Positions 44,750 to 59,500 of a DNA stretch of 64,000 bases are shown here, in pieces. Source of the stretch: Mycoplasma sp. CSL7475-4 (lineage in GTDB: Bacteria; Bacillota_I; Bacilli_A; Mycoplasmatales; Metamycoplasmataceae); the NCBI RefSeq assembly GCF_024834065.1, contig NZ_JANUYA010000001.1, positions 1-64,000 of the forward strand, read 5' to 3'. Both the position numbers and the translations under genes were made by a program. How positions within the stretch are numbered: position 1 is the stretch's first letter; every line of letters begins with the position of its first letter. The notes beneath the pieces were generated by a model. That model made no database searches. It saw nothing but the letters and a program-made list of their open reading frames with translations, and had not been told where the DNA came from.

Positions 44750-47700
44750 TTAATTCTTTAAATCTTTAAAGTTAAATTCAACAATACCTGTGTTGTACAA
44801 TACAGACAATTTGCCAATTTTATCATCACTAATTGTTGAAGTATTTTTGATATTGTCGCCGTTGGTATCTGTTGTGTAAATGTAAATATATGCGGCACGA
44901 TGATTTTTAATAATATATTTGCTATAACCTGGATCGGTGCTTGTTGGAGTATAACCAGCATAATCATTACTTACGTCACCACCATCAACATCTTTTGCAA
45001 GGTATGACTCGTTTCCTGAATTGTGATTATCTCAGATATCAGTGTGTTGAACCATGTATTTAGCAAAGTCAATATTAGATCACACATATGCTTGTGCATT
45101 ATCATGTTCATATGTTAAAGTCGGTGTGATAGAATTATCATTTAATATTCTTTGTTTTGTTACGTTGAAACTTTCAAAGTGTGTTAGAAATAGTGACACA
45201 TTTTTAGTTGCATCGTCAAAATCAACACCCATTCTAATTCTATTTAGAATAACATCAGGCATTGATTTAGTATCATCAATGACTCCGTCATTAACCACAA
45301 TTGCATTTGCGTTAGCTTCATAGTTAGCTGGACCAACTAATAAGTTTGAAGGTATAGCTGCGTCAATAATAATTTCATTACCTTGAACTGAAATATTCAA
45401 TGCTTGTAGTTCAGAATCAGCACTAATTTGTGTAGATTGTTGATAAATGTAGAATTGAGGGAATAAGAAATTAATATTGAAATTATCACTTCCTTGTGTT
45501 CTTTCGCTATATTGACCATTTTCGACAACACCTACGTGTTTTAGAACTTCGTCATTATTACGTGTGTGATATAGAACAAGTTGTTTATTTCCTTCAATTC
45601 CAAGAGCTTTTTTAAATGTTTCTAGAACTTTTTCACTAGCAAGTTCACGATTAGTAACGTCATCTCATCCTAATTCTTCAACATTTCCAATTACTTGTTT
45701 TGAATTGTAACCAAGTGAGCTTTTTTCATAGTTTTTAAAGAATACAGAACTTGTTCCTGATTCTAGCGATAAACTATCTTTAGTTTTGAATCTTAATTCT
45801 CTATCAACATCAAAACTAAAGCCTGAATAGTTGCTAAATGAATTTAGATTATCTGGTCTATATTCATATCTCAATTTCGCTTTGTATACTTTTTCACTAA
45901 TATTAGATGATTGTTTTACAACTCATTTATTCAAACTGGTGTCTTTTACTAAGTAAACCTTGAAGTAAATTGGGCTAAAGTTTGACTCAGAATCTATCTT
46001 TGTATCACCAAAATTATCGAACATACTTAAGAACGAGTCGTTGTTAGTGATATCTAGTTTTTCTTCTTGAGGATCTAGAGATTGAGTCATTTTATCTAAA
46101 TTCTTGTTAAAGTCTTCAAAAATGATTGAATCTTTGACCTCTGGATTTATATTATGTAATAAATTCTTGAAGTTGTTATTTAAATCAACATTATTTATAT
46201 AGTCAATAAATGGTTTTGCACCTATTATTACACCATCAATTGCGTTTAAATTATCAAAAACAAAAGAGTTTGAGATAAAGTTAGTTGCACTGTGCATTTC
46301 TATAGATGTAATTTGTTCGTTAAATGGTGTTCATTTATTGTGGTAGGCTGTAGAAATCACGTTTGCTGAATCTATTTTATTTGCTTTAAGTAGATATTGT
46401 CATATTTCATTTAAATTAGCACGTGATGCTGATAATTGTTCCGCTTCATTTTTAAGAGTGCTAATCAATTCACCAAATGATGTTAATAAATTATTTACTT
46501 CTTGTATATTGATTTGCAGTTCAGCTGTGTTTGAGTTTGATTTAATAGTTTGTAATTTTGCTACATAGCTTGCTAATGAAGTTTTTAATGTAGAAAAGTT
46601 AGCTTCAGTTTCAATAAAACCAATTTGTTTAAATAAACTTTGTTCTTCTGAACCAACACTTGAAGTAACTAGACCTTTATCAAATATATTGCTTAAAACA
46701 GTTAATTTACCAGTGTTTTCAGTTAGCAATTCATCAAAATCATTGTTTATAGATTCTTTAAATTGATCAACAACTTCCTGAGATTGTTTAATTAGTTCAA
46801 TATTTTTGTTCAAGTATGCATTAACAAATGATGTTTGAATATCGATACCTGAATATTGTTTTAAGGAATTAGATATATTCGATTTTGATGTGGTAAATGA
46901 GTTAACTTCATTGTTTTTAGCAGTTATTTCAGTAAATTTATCTGCTGTAGGTTGTTTTCAAATTGAATTAATCAAAATGTTGTCAGTATATGATTGCAAT
47001 AACTCTAATTTTTTATCTAGTTTATCACTTTGTACTTGATATGCTTTTTCAACTTGTGAACGGAAAATATCAAGAGCTGCTTGAATCAATTGATTCATTT
47101 TATTTATTGATTCTGCTTTTGTTGCTTGATCGTCCAATTGACAATTTTTTATATCGTCGATTGCTTTTTCTTTAAAATGTTCTAATTTAGCGTCTTGTGC
47201 ATTGTTAGTTGGTTCGTTTAATACTTTGTACAATTGTTCAGCATTTGATGCTAACTGTGTTAATGATTCTTTTTTCTTAGCAATAACATCTTCTGTTAAA
47301 GACTGTAATTGAGCTATTTTTAATTTCTTAGCTTCGTTAGTTGTATTATCGTCTTTATTCATTGCAACTGCTTGTTCAATTGCTTCACCTAACTTGCTAA
47401 ATGCACTTTTTACAGCTGCCGAATCAAGTTGCTCGCTAAGACCAGTTTGTTTTAAATTGTTTACTTTTTGTGCTTCACGATAAGCAGAACTTAATTCTTT
47501 AGTATTTTGAATTGCATAAGGAATTGAGTCTTCAGTTTTACCTGATAATCATTGATTTTGCAAATCAGTAAATTCGCTTGGATCAGTATTTTCGTCAAAA
47601 TGAATACTTTCTAATTTAGTTGTAAATTGTTTTAGTTTTCTTTCTAGATATTCTCTCTCATCAGCGTTGATGTTTGAATCATTTTTAATTTCAGACTTAA

Positions 47701-50700
47701 CTACACCAAGTGAAACATAAACATTTAGGCGTGCTTTTTGTAATTCCAATAATTTTATTTTGTTTTCTATTTCTTGTTTTTTCTCTTCCATTATCTGTGC
47801 TGTTGGAATTGCTTCATTATACATATCTTCAGAACTTTCAATCTCATCAGTCAATGATGATTTTTTATCAGCAATGTCATTTGTAGAAGGAGTTATTGAA
47901 ATAGCATAAGCGTTAATTTCTTCAATTTTTTCGGCTAGAAGTGTTTGACTAACTATAAATTCTTTTAAGTTTGCAAGTTTTGTTTGCACTGCTTCCATTT
48001 GTGTAACATTATCTGCGTTTGAATTTTCTTTATATAGATTTTTGACTTTTGCTTTTAAGCTTGCTAGTAATTTTGGATATTTTGTCGTATTGCTATACAA
48101 TTCAGACTTTTCAAATTCTTTGATTTGAGTGGTTGTTTCCATGCGTTTTGCACGATTGCTTGTTTGCAATGTTAAAGCATTCTCGATATTTGTTAAACGT
48201 ACTTGGATTTGGTCGGCGTCAAGATTTTCACTACCTTGTGGCAAGTTATCTCACATTGCTTTAATTAGATTTTGTTCATCTTTTACTGTGTTAGCGTATA
48301 AATCGTCAGGTTGGTTTTCTCTTTGTTGTTTTCACTGCTCAATAGTGTCTGAAATCTCTTTTTGTTTGGCAATAAATAATTTTGCTTTTTGAGCCATCGC
48401 ATCGGCAACAGATAGTTTTTCATCTTTTTGTTCAGTAGTTAAATTGCTATCAATAGTAGCGGAATTAGAAATACTTTGCAATCAGTTTTTCGCTTTTTGT
48501 AAGTTACTTTCTCCGTTAACTCCATTTAGATCAAAATAGTTTACCGAATTACTTTCAGCAATAGTATCTTTCACTAGTTTATCAATTTCTAATGCTTGTT
48601 CTAGTCTTGTTTTAGCTGCTTGAATCTCTTTAATTTTTTCTATATATGCATTTTTGATTCTATCAACCGATTCTTGATTTTTATCTTCATCAAGCGAAAT
48701 TGAATTTGCGTATAACTGTTGAGCTTCTTTGATTAATGGATTTAGATCTTTAGAAATAAGTGATGTAACAATGTTTGATGTGTTAGCTGAGTTATTTTCT
48801 TTTAATATTTGAGCTGAACCTACCATTAATGCAAGTGCATCTGAGTATTTTTTAGTTTCATCAATTACATCAAGTTTATTTTTAATTTTACTTAAAGTTG
48901 TTTTATCTAGAGTATCAGCATTAGTGTTTTTAATGTCATCTAGTATTTTATTAGTTAGTATTCTAAATTCAGGATCAACTGAATTGCCTAGGTTTTTTGC
49001 TTCACCAAAAATCTCTGTAATTGCGTCATTAACTACAACTCTATCTGGGTTAGATTCACCAGGTAATTTTGAAAAATTGTCAGCGTGAGCAATCAACTCG
49101 TTGGCCAATGCTTTATTTTCACTTCTTTTCCCGATTTCTTCTTTAATTTTTGTGATTTTAGCAATCAAGTCTTTATGTTTAGATTTTATTGTTTCAACAT
49201 CAAAAGGACTTTCTGGGAATAGGTTTTTGTTAAGCAATGCTTTTAATTGTTCAATACCTTCAGTAATTTCGTTATCTTCTGGGTTTTCTTTTGCTAATTC
49301 TTTATATTTTCGAATAGCATCTACAACGTCTTTTTGAGTGTCGTTATAGTTTTTCATTGCTTGTGTTTGTTTTGAAATCTGTAGAGCTTGTTCTTCAGTA
49401 TCAATACCGTTAGCACTATTTAAAATAGCGTCAACATAGTTGGTAAAATCGTTAGTTAACTCTTTAACAGTATTGATTTCGTCATCTGTAACTGATTTAA
49501 TTTCGTCGTTTGCGAATTTTTTGTACTTATCAATTGCGTTTTCAACAACATCTTTGTTGTAAGCTTTTTTCATTGCTAATACAGCAGCTTCAATGGTGCT
49601 AGGTGTAGATTTATCGGTATTTTGCAAATCTTGTAGATATTCTTGTCTAGCTAATTTATAGTTATTGAAGTCTTCCCCCTCAGGAGCAGAAACCCCGTCT
49701 CCAATAAATGCCTTTTGGTCATATTCTGTTCTAATAGCCTCAGAATCACTTTTTGCTTTGTTATATTTTGATAATAATTTTTGTTTTTCTTCGATTAATT
49801 TAGCAATTTTGTTTTCAAGTTCTACACGTTTATCATCAATAGCTTCTGGGCTGTATGCTCCATTATCAGAATCTAATATGCTTTGATATTGAGCTTTAGC
49901 TTCATTTACGCTATCTTTAATTGATTTTAACAAATCACGGTTTTCTTCAGCATCGGTTAATACTTTTGGTAATTCATTTACGACTACTTTACGTAATTTG
50001 TTTTTTGCTTGTGCAATTTGAACTGCTTCTTCTATTGCAGCTTTTTTACGCGCAATTTCCTCAACTGTATCTTTTGGTTCAACGGTTAAGTTTGGCATAT
50101 TTTCCATAATTATTTCTTGAAGTTTATTTGCTTCAATTGCACTATTAGTTTCATCTAAATCTTTATCATTTTTTATTTCATCGTAGGCATTAATGGCATT
50201 CTTAACAACATCAATTAGATCATTTTCGGCATTTAGTTTCTCTAAAGCGTCTACAGTATCTGGCAAGGCATCTGATGCTATTTTTTGTTTAGAATATTTA
50301 TCAAGATTTATGATTGCTTTGTTTAATTCAGATTTAAGTGCGTGTGGAGATTGGCTATCAATTGTGTATTTTTTAGCGACTATTCTCTCGTTCAATGACT
50401 CGATTTTGTCTTGATTATAAGCTAAGTCAAGTTTCGCCTTCTCGTTAGATATTTCATGCAATGCACCATCTAATTTGTCAATACTTGGCAAATCATCACC
50501 TGAACCGACTGCAATAAATAGAGCGTTAATTGAATCTTTTACTGATTTAGCCTCTAGAATAGCTTCTGGAACTCTAGTTTTTCTATCTGGATCACTATTG
50601 TATTTTTCAGCATCTTTTTCATACTCTCTTAATTTTTCTTCAAGTTTTTTCACTAATGGAACTGATTGCGATAGTTTATCCGCCTTAGCTAAAAGATCGT

Positions 50701-53500
50701 TTTTTTGTTCTTTAGTCAAGTTTGGACGTTGTGCTTGGTTATACAAATCTTTTCATCTTGTACGAAGACCATCTTCGCCTGGACTTTGTGTCGAGCTTTC
50801 TGGATAAGCTTTATCAATAGCTTCTTTAATTTTGTCTAATTTTTGGTTTAAAAAGCCGTCTTTACGTTTTTCATTAATTTCATGAAGTAGTGTTGTGGCT
50901 TGCTCCGATAATTTTTCAATCTTGTCAGAATCAATAACATCATTTGATAATTCTTCGACAATTTTTGCCCTGATTTCATCAATTTTGTTAAATTCTTCTG
51001 CGAAATTGTTTCTAATATCTGGATCAGATTCAATTTCTTTTCTTGTTTTATCTAATTTATCAATAATTTTGCTTACATCATCAATATGTTTAACATCTTG
51101 TTGAGTATTTTTAGCAACATCCATAACCGACTTTATCGAGTTTAGAAAATCATCATTGAATAAATTTGAATCATTATTTACTGCATCATCTTGAAGTAAT
51201 AAATCATTTGTTTTTTGGTTTTGTTCTCTTAATAATTTGTTTGATGATGTTAATTTTTTCAATTGGTTAATTTGATATTCCGTTGGTAGATAATTCGTGT
51301 CGTTTGTAGGGTTGAAAGAATCGTATGTATATTGAATTGCTTTATATAACTCTAATGTTGCTTTATCTTGTACTATCGATGTTTCTAATGCGTTAACGAT
51401 AAATTTATATTCTTTTATCAGCTCTAATATTTTGTCTGAAATTATAGGGTTAAATTGAAGTGAAACTTCTTTATTAACTCTGCCATTAAGCTCATTTAAT
51501 TTTTGTTCTAACAGTTCGGAATTAACATTAAGTGGTTTTAAATCATCACTTTGTAAAACAGTTGCAATTTCAGTAATTCTTTGTTCTAGTTGTTGGAAAT
51601 CAGTGATTTTGTTTTTGTTTAGTTTTGCTAGTTGCTCAATAGTTTTTGAGCGTAGAAATGCTAATTCTATTTTTTGTAAACCACGCAATTGTTCACGAAC
51701 ATTGTATTTGTACGCAACTAATTTGTCTTTATCTAAATTAGCATAAATGTCTAGGCTTAAAATTCTATTTTGCAAATCAGTAGCCAACTGTTTAACATTG
51801 CCATTTAGATACAATGCTTTAAGTTGTTCAGGATAATCGTTTAAATTTAAGATAGTTTCTTTGATTTGAGAAGCTAAATCTCTAAATTCAAAACGAGTTT
51901 CAATTAAAGTAGATACAGAGTCAATTTTATTATTAACTTCTTTAACTAATTTTTCTACATTAATATCTTTCTTGCCGATTTCTTTGACAAAATTATTGAA
52001 TTCGTCTAGTTCAATTTGAGTAAGTAGTGGGTTAGGATACGCATTAGTTACTTGTTTAGTAATTTTTGCAAAATGTTCTTTTGCAACATTGAATTTTTGC
52101 TCTAAATTACGTAAAGTGTTAAATGAGTTTCTTAGATTAGTTACAGTTGAAATTAATTCATTTTTATCAATTTCTTGTATTTTTTTAGTGTCTATCAAAT
52201 TCATGAATGATTTATCAAATTTTAGATTTTGTTCAATTTTTTCAAAATTGGTTTTTGGGAATGCTTTGACAAAAGCTAGATATTCATCAATAATTTGTTG
52301 ATTTGTTGAGTTAGCTGAGTCTAACATACTATTGAATGTTTTTAAGTTATCTAATGCGTCATTTAAATCATTTGTGGTTGTTGATGCCTGAATTTTAAGC
52401 GAACTTGTGTTGTTGAAATAATCGCTTAACGACATATAGTTTGATATTGATTTTAAATTAAGATGTTTGTCTAGCGCTTTCTTAGTAACAATTTTTTCAT
52501 TTGAAATTAAATTAACTAATTTATCGAAAATTTCACGGTTTGCTAGTGCAGAATTTTCTTTTCTAATGTTAGATTTCAATATTGCTATTTCATCTTTAAG
52601 ATCTTGGGTCAATTGATAATTGGTTGGAATAACTGAAAGCATATTATTGAATACATTTGTAAAGTTTGAGTTTACAATATTATTCATTTCAGTTAACACT
52701 TCGTTATATCTGTTTAAAAATTCTGTATTTTCACTACTTGCGTCTTTAAGTTTGTTTTCAATGTAAGTTTTATTAATAGCAATATTATTGATTCTAAATC
52801 TTCTATCTAGAAGATCATTTTCAATTTGAAATACATTTTGCATAACTTCATTACGCAATGCTAATGTAGGGTATTTTTGAATCAATGAAACAACATTATC
52901 ATCTAATGTATTATTTGGTTCCATTAAATGAACGCTAATTAGCTCATATTGATCATTGATTTTCTTTGTAAATTCAGTATTGAATTTTTTAATTCATTCT
53001 TTTTTAGCATCGTTTGAAAGGCTAGAAAATTCTGCAAATGAATATTTAGGATTTATCGATTCAATATTATCAAATTGGCTACGTAAATCAATTTCTCTTA
53101 GTCTATTAACTTGACCTTCCAATAGTTGTCTAAACTCATCCATTTTGTCGTCGAATGTACCAGCATCCAACTGAGAATTAGCTCATTTGCTAATAATTCC
53201 TAATTGATAATTTCCGATTCTATTAAGGGCGATAAATTTTTGAAGTGTGGTTGAATCAGGATTAGTAATAGTAAATTCTGCTAAGTTCGTTTCATTATCC
53301 AATTCTTTTGATTCTTGCTCGTTTAAATTGAAAGTATTTTTATATTTAGCGAACGGAGCATTAAATTCCTCATATCTTCTAATCGCATTTTTACGATTAG
53401 AAATCTTTGACTCTTTTGAGCTAATAGCAAGAATTGTTAAAGCTGAAGACCCAGCTGTTAATAATACTATTGATGTTAATAAAATATTACTTTTCTTCAT
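44750..53500 (-). CDS. Giant coiled-coil surface protein A (2916 residues)
   Basis: One frame was checked without TAA/TAG from ATG 53500 to TAA 44750-44752; in-frame TGA codons break it into nine pieces under the standard code. The N-terminus has a signal/anchor helix (about 6-28) with no lipobox. Residues about 40-2300 are almost pure helix, rich in Lys, Asp, Asn, Glu and Leu, with recurring blocks of 40-80 residues like the helical-bundle repeats of large mycoplasma and staphylococcal adhesins. The last ~500 residues change to beta-rich, aromatic sequence, so a fibre ending in a globular head is likely. No C-terminal anchor. The ATG overlaps the stop of giant B (TAATG), with GGGAG as ribosome site. 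Function unknown; adhesion or cell-surface scaffold is inference. Confidence 0.85.
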
Positions 53501-56500
53501 TAGTTTCTCCCTTCTTCTTTTTTATCGTGTAGCGTTAGATAAATATCAAACTTGTCTATAACGTTATTTAATTCTGGACCGTAGTAATTGAACTGTCCAA
53601 TTCTTCTACCTCTATAGTTATCTCTAGCCTGAGCTCTTTTGTCATTGAAACGAGTCAAGAAGTTTTGCGCAAATACATTTGCCTTAATAGCATTTAATGC
53701 TTCAGTATCTGTAACACCTTGAACATCAGGACTTGAATTTATTGCCGATTCAGTTAGACTATTAAATGAATTGTTGTCAGTAGACTCCAATGGTAAGTAA
53801 ATGCTTCAATTAGCAAAAGCATCTGGGATATTGTTGTAAGCATATCCAAAATCCACGTTTGAATTGAAGTCAACTGTCGTTGATGTTTCGTAAAAAATGT
53901 AAAGAACTGCATACTTACCTGTATCCGATACTACTGGAATAGATACAAAGAAAGGAATATACGAAGTGTAATCTGTACCACGTAAAACTAAGTCAGATGA
54001 ACTTTGAATTCAGTACATAAATTGTTTATTTCCAATTTTCGGTATATTTCAGTGGTCGTTGCTTCCGCTATTTATTTCAGCCAACAATCCAGCAACACTC
54101 TCTTTAAATTTAATTTTAAATTTTAAATTAGGACCTGATGTGGAAAGATCGGTATTTGAATCATAGTTACCATCTAAAATTTGTTTTAGACTTAATGAAT
54201 TTACATTCGCTGGTTTTTGTATTTCATTTTTTATTGCATTATCTCATTGAGCATCATCAAAGGAAACATCTTCTCTATAAAAAGGTAAATTATTTCTACT
54301 TTGGTACTGTTGACCACCTTTTAATAGTCTTCCCAATAATACAGTATTAAATGTTTTATTATTTCATCCGGCTTTTGATGCTTCAAAAAGAACTTTGCTA
54401 CTTGAATAGCTTCTACTTTCGGCAACTGTTGCAGAATCATTTTTATAAATATCGTGTTTAGATATTCTTAACGCTTTTAGTGTATTAAATGTTACTCAAA
54501 CATCATTGAATTTGATTTCAAAATCAGTAACATCATTAAAGAAGTTGTTAGCTTCTTCGCCGCTTGTTGGTCTAACATATTTAACCTTAATATTAAATTT
54601 AGTTTTCTTAATACTTGTGTCACTTTGAAGAATTGTTGGAACTCATTCATCAGTTGTGTTTGTTCTGGTAATGAAAACTTTAACATTATTTGTGTTATAT
54701 AACTTGTAATTGTTATCGTGCGCGCTAACATCTTTTAGGAAAATGAATTTATCAAATTGGTCCATAAATTCATTAATTTGAGTTACTTCTAATTCTAATT
54801 TATCGTTATTTGGATCAGCAGCTCTAACTTTTTCAATTACAGTTTCTAATAACACATCTGAGTTAGGTAAAATTTCTTTTCTAATTTTTGCTTCATCATT
54901 TCCTAATAAGTAATTAAAGAAGAATTGTTTGTTTGTTTCTTGCTCCATTCATTCTAATAATGAAACACTTGGTTTATACACGCTGAATAAAGCAGAAAGT
55001 TTTTGATTAATAGATAGATCATTTTTCTTAGCTAATTCAGTGTTTGCTGAAGATTGGTTTGCATCTGTTAGTGAATTATAAATTGATGCGTATGTCAAAA
55101 TAATGTCAGCAAAAGGAATGTTGGTTTGTGCATTTTCACGATAATCTTCGCCAGCAACTAATTTCAACATCTCATTCATTGTTCTTTTCTCAATAAATTT
55201 ATTGTAATTACCTTGTAAACCGTCAACATCGTTTTCGCTAGTTCCATAAATCAATAAATCGATTTTGTTAATTGCATTTAGGATACCTTTTGATGATTCT
55301 TCGTATGTTGCAAATTCTCTTTCAATATCACTTTGTGTATTTGAATCAGTATCTTGGTTATAGTCAATTGATTCATAGGTTTTAACACCTAATGAATTAA
55401 AATCACTTGTGATTGTTGAGTTGGCTGAGTTAACTTCTGATATATGAATTTGAATTGTTGGAAAACTTCCGTTTTTATCCGCAATTTTCTTGATTAATTC
55501 ATACAAGTGCGAGTGATCGGTAGTATCTTCTTTCAATTGTTCATTGAAATTATTTATTTCACTTTTTAGATTAATGATAGATTTTTGAGAGATTGTTTTG
55601 ATTGTTGAATAGTCGTTTTCTAATACATTGTATAGACTTCTTAATTCTTTTGTTCTTAAAATGAAATTAGAATCATTTGTGGTTGAGTCATGAACTTGTG
55701 TATATCTGTTTAAATCGTCTTTAATTCCGTTGATAAATAGGTTTAAACCTAAATATTTAGAAATTTTACTTGATTGTTCTGGTGTTAAAACACCTGTTGT
55801 TGAACCACTTGTATAGTTTTCTCCACTTAGGAAGTTAACATAAGGTTTTAATCTTTCATACATCACTTTTAAGCGATTTTTTTCGTAATTAATAATAGCT
55901 TCTTTTTGTTTTGCTATTTCTGTATTTGCAGCGATATAAATTTCGTTTACTGATTTAATATTAGCTAACGTTTCAACAGAATCGTTAGCATTATTTCTAA
56001 TTGCTAGATCCTTAAAAGCTCGTTGTTCAGGACTTTGACTACCGGTATATGTTTCGCTTAGATAATCATCAATAACTTTGATTTCGTATAAAGCTTGTTT
56101 AACTTCTTTATCTTTTTCTGCTTTTATTCTTGCAATTATTCCGTCAATATCGTTTTCAATATTGTAAATCGATTGTAATTTATTAGCTTCGTCGTGTGGT
56201 GTTGGATAGTCAAATGTTTGTCTAATGTTTGTGTTTGCATTAGCCAATATTGTTTGTAAATCATCATAAAGCGCTTTCATTTCGCTTGTTTCTATGTTGT
56301 AGTAATCATTGTCACTTTTACCGTCAAATGATTTTGCTTTTGCGATTGCAGCATTCAATTTCTTAGTATTTGCCAACGCAGTGTCAAAACTATTAGCACC
56401 ACCAGATAAGTATTTATTGGTTAGTGTGTCGATTGTATCGATATTGATTGTTGTATAGTTAGCTAAATCACTAATTAAACTTGCAAGAATTGCTTTTAGT

Positions 56501-59500
56501 GGAGCTTTTAACTTATTGTTTACAGTACTGTCACTGTCTAATGTTTCGCCTTCAAGTTCATTTACTTTTTCATTGTATTTAACAAGTAAATCAACTTTAG
56601 CAATCAATGAAGTTAATGTTTCATTTTTTTGTTCAATGTCCGCTCTATTTAATTGATTGAAGTAATAGTTATCGGCAGTTTGGGTTGCTGAATCTTTATC
56701 AATTTCTTCGTATTTTTCAGTAATGTCGTGGATTACATCAGTTAATTCTTGTGCTTTATTTGCGCTAGTTTGATTTACTTGGGCTACTTTAGCTTTAGCG
56801 TCGGCAACTGTATTAGCTAATTCAATATATAAGCTTAATAAATCGTGTGCTTTAATAGTATCTTGTTCAATTGTTTCAATTTGCGAAATGTTTGCTGGCA
56901 AGACAACATTTTTAACTTTTGTTAATTGTTCTTTGAAGAAAATGTTTTGATCTTCTGTCAGTTCATCATATTTATTTCCTGGATTTTGGATTTGATTAAT
57001 TTGACCTTGTTCAACAACGAGTAATTCTTTGATTTTGTTTAAAGCAATAACTCTAGCTTTATATAAATTATCGGCTGCTTCATATTCTGAATTTAGATTT
57101 TGTTTTAAAAGATTAATTCCATTTGATAATTCGGTTGAATTGAACTCGCCCGTAGGAACATCAGGGACTGAATCTAGAACTGCTTGTCCGATGTTTTTTT
57201 CATCAGATTCATAACCATATTGAACATTGTCATAAGTTCAAGGAGTTTTTTCGTAATGATTTAATTTTTCACTTTGAATATCAATTAAAGAATCAGTGTT
57301 TGAAACAATAGTATTCAATAGCGAAATTTTAATTGAGTCATCTTTTATTTGACTACTTGCACCATATTCAATTAATTTTGCAACAAATTGTTTAAATTGT
57401 TCTTTTTTGGTTGTAGGATCAGTTGTTGCTCCTGTACCTAGTTTATATGTTATAGTTTCGACTTTTGCTTTTAACGCAGTAATATCAGTATTTAATTTAG
57501 CATATTCGCCTTCACGTCTAATTAAAGTATCAATTTCTTCTTTTAAAGTAGAGAAAGCTGAAAAATCAGTGTATTTGCTTTTTGCTTCAACTATTTTTTC
57601 TTCTAGTTTTCGTTTAAATTCAGCAACACCAGCAGATAATTCTCCTGTAGTTGCATCAATATCTGTGGTTGCTTGTTCAGATTTTTTAACAAACTTAGCA
57701 AATTCAACAATATTTGCAATATTAGCTTTAACTTGTCTAACTTTATCAGCGATTTCTGCAATTTGTTTCTTGTCATCACCTTTATGTTCTTCATCGCTTC
57801 TTTGAACATTATCAAGATCTTGAACATATTTATCCAGTAAATTATCAACAGCAGTTTTGGCACTTGCATCAGCGTCAACACCATTCATTCCATTTGCAAA
57901 TTGTTCTTTAACACTAGCAATTTCTGCTTTTTCTTCATCTTTTAACTCATCAAACGAACTTGCTTCAGCATATTTTTGTTCAAGTTGAACTCTTTTAGCA
58001 TCAATTTCGTATGAGGTTGGTGACGAAACGCTTGGCTCTTCGTTTTCAGCTAATGGACTTGACTCTTGGTATGCTTGTGTTAAAAATGATTTGTTTGGAT
58101 CATTTTCAGGTAATGTTTTAATTTTTTTAGCAACTTTTGCTTGTTCATCTAACAATGCCTCAAGCGACTCAAGTTTAGCAGTTTGCACAATAACATCACT
58201 GACGCTATTATCAGCAGTGTCATCATTAATATTTTCGTTTAATTTTGCAACTAGTTTCTCAATTTTATCAATTGGGTCAACACCATTTAATGTTAATGCT
58301 GGATCTTGAGCTAATTTTTCTTTTAAGTCATTGATTTTTGCTTCTAGTTTTGCTTTTTTATCATTGAATTTGTCTTTATTGAATGCTAATTCAATTTTAT
58401 CTTTAATGTTTTTAAAGTCGTCAAGTGTAGCTTTATCAAAATTACTTTGTTCACCTTCTGCATCAGGGGTTTTGTTAATTAAATTTTCATACTCTAATTT
58501 TAATTTTTGTACATAGCTTCCGTTTTGTGGTTCATTAGTATTGTATGTAGTAAAATGTGAATCTTTTTCTTGTTGTTCAAATTCTTTTAATGATTCAGCC
58601 AAATCGTCTTTTGCACTTTCAAATTGTTTATTCAAGTCAGATTTACGATTAGTGTAATTAATTAAAGCAATTTTCATTATATTTTTTGCTTGAATTAATT
58701 GCGCATTTGTTGAGTTCACGTCACTTAAAACAGATTGTTGCTCAGCAATAATCTCTGCTATTTTGGCATCTAAATCATTAAAAATAACTCTTTGAACTTT
58801 GTCGTCGCCTTTGAATTGATTAGATTGAAGATTTTGTAATTTTACAATCTCATCTTTAGCTTCTTTTGAAGATTCAATTTTTTGTAACATTGAATCAATT
58901 CTAGAAATTTTTGTGTTAATTGTACCGTTAGAATCATCTAAGCCAGCACGGTTTTGTTTAATAACTTCTAATAAATTACTTGCTAATTCAGGGTATTTTT
59001 GTTTGTCAATTTTGTCATAAATTAGGGCAGCTTTTTTAAGTTTTGCTAATAATGGTTGTTTTTGAGCTAATTTAACTGCCGTTGAGCTAGCACTAATCTC
59101 AGCTTCAACATATGCGTCTTGAACACGAGATTGAAGACCTTTAACTTCAGATTCTAAAGCACTAATTTTGGCTTCGTTTTCTTTTATAGCATCTTGGTCT
59201 ACAAGGTTAATGCCATCTTTTCATAATTGTTCTAATTCTTCTCTCTTAGTGTTAATTTGAGAATTTAGTTCATTAATTTCAGCATTTTTAGAATTTACAG
59301 TTTCAACAGATTTATCTTTTAAGCGTTCGAACAGTTTGACATCATTAACTAATAGGTCAAAAGGTTCTTTCGAAATATCTGAACTGTCAGTTAGTTCAGT
59401 TGGTTTGATTTGGTTTGATGATAATTGTAGTTGTTCTTTTTTAAGTTTTGCTAAAGAAACATTGATCTCAATTTGTTTTCTTAAGTTGCTAATTTCTCTA

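Noticed and set aside
48482..53500. Several medium ORFs on the minus strand taken as separate genes
   Set aside because: All lie in one frame separated only by TGA (Trp in this code); every gap was read codon by codon and holds no TAA/TAG, so they are parts of giant protein A.
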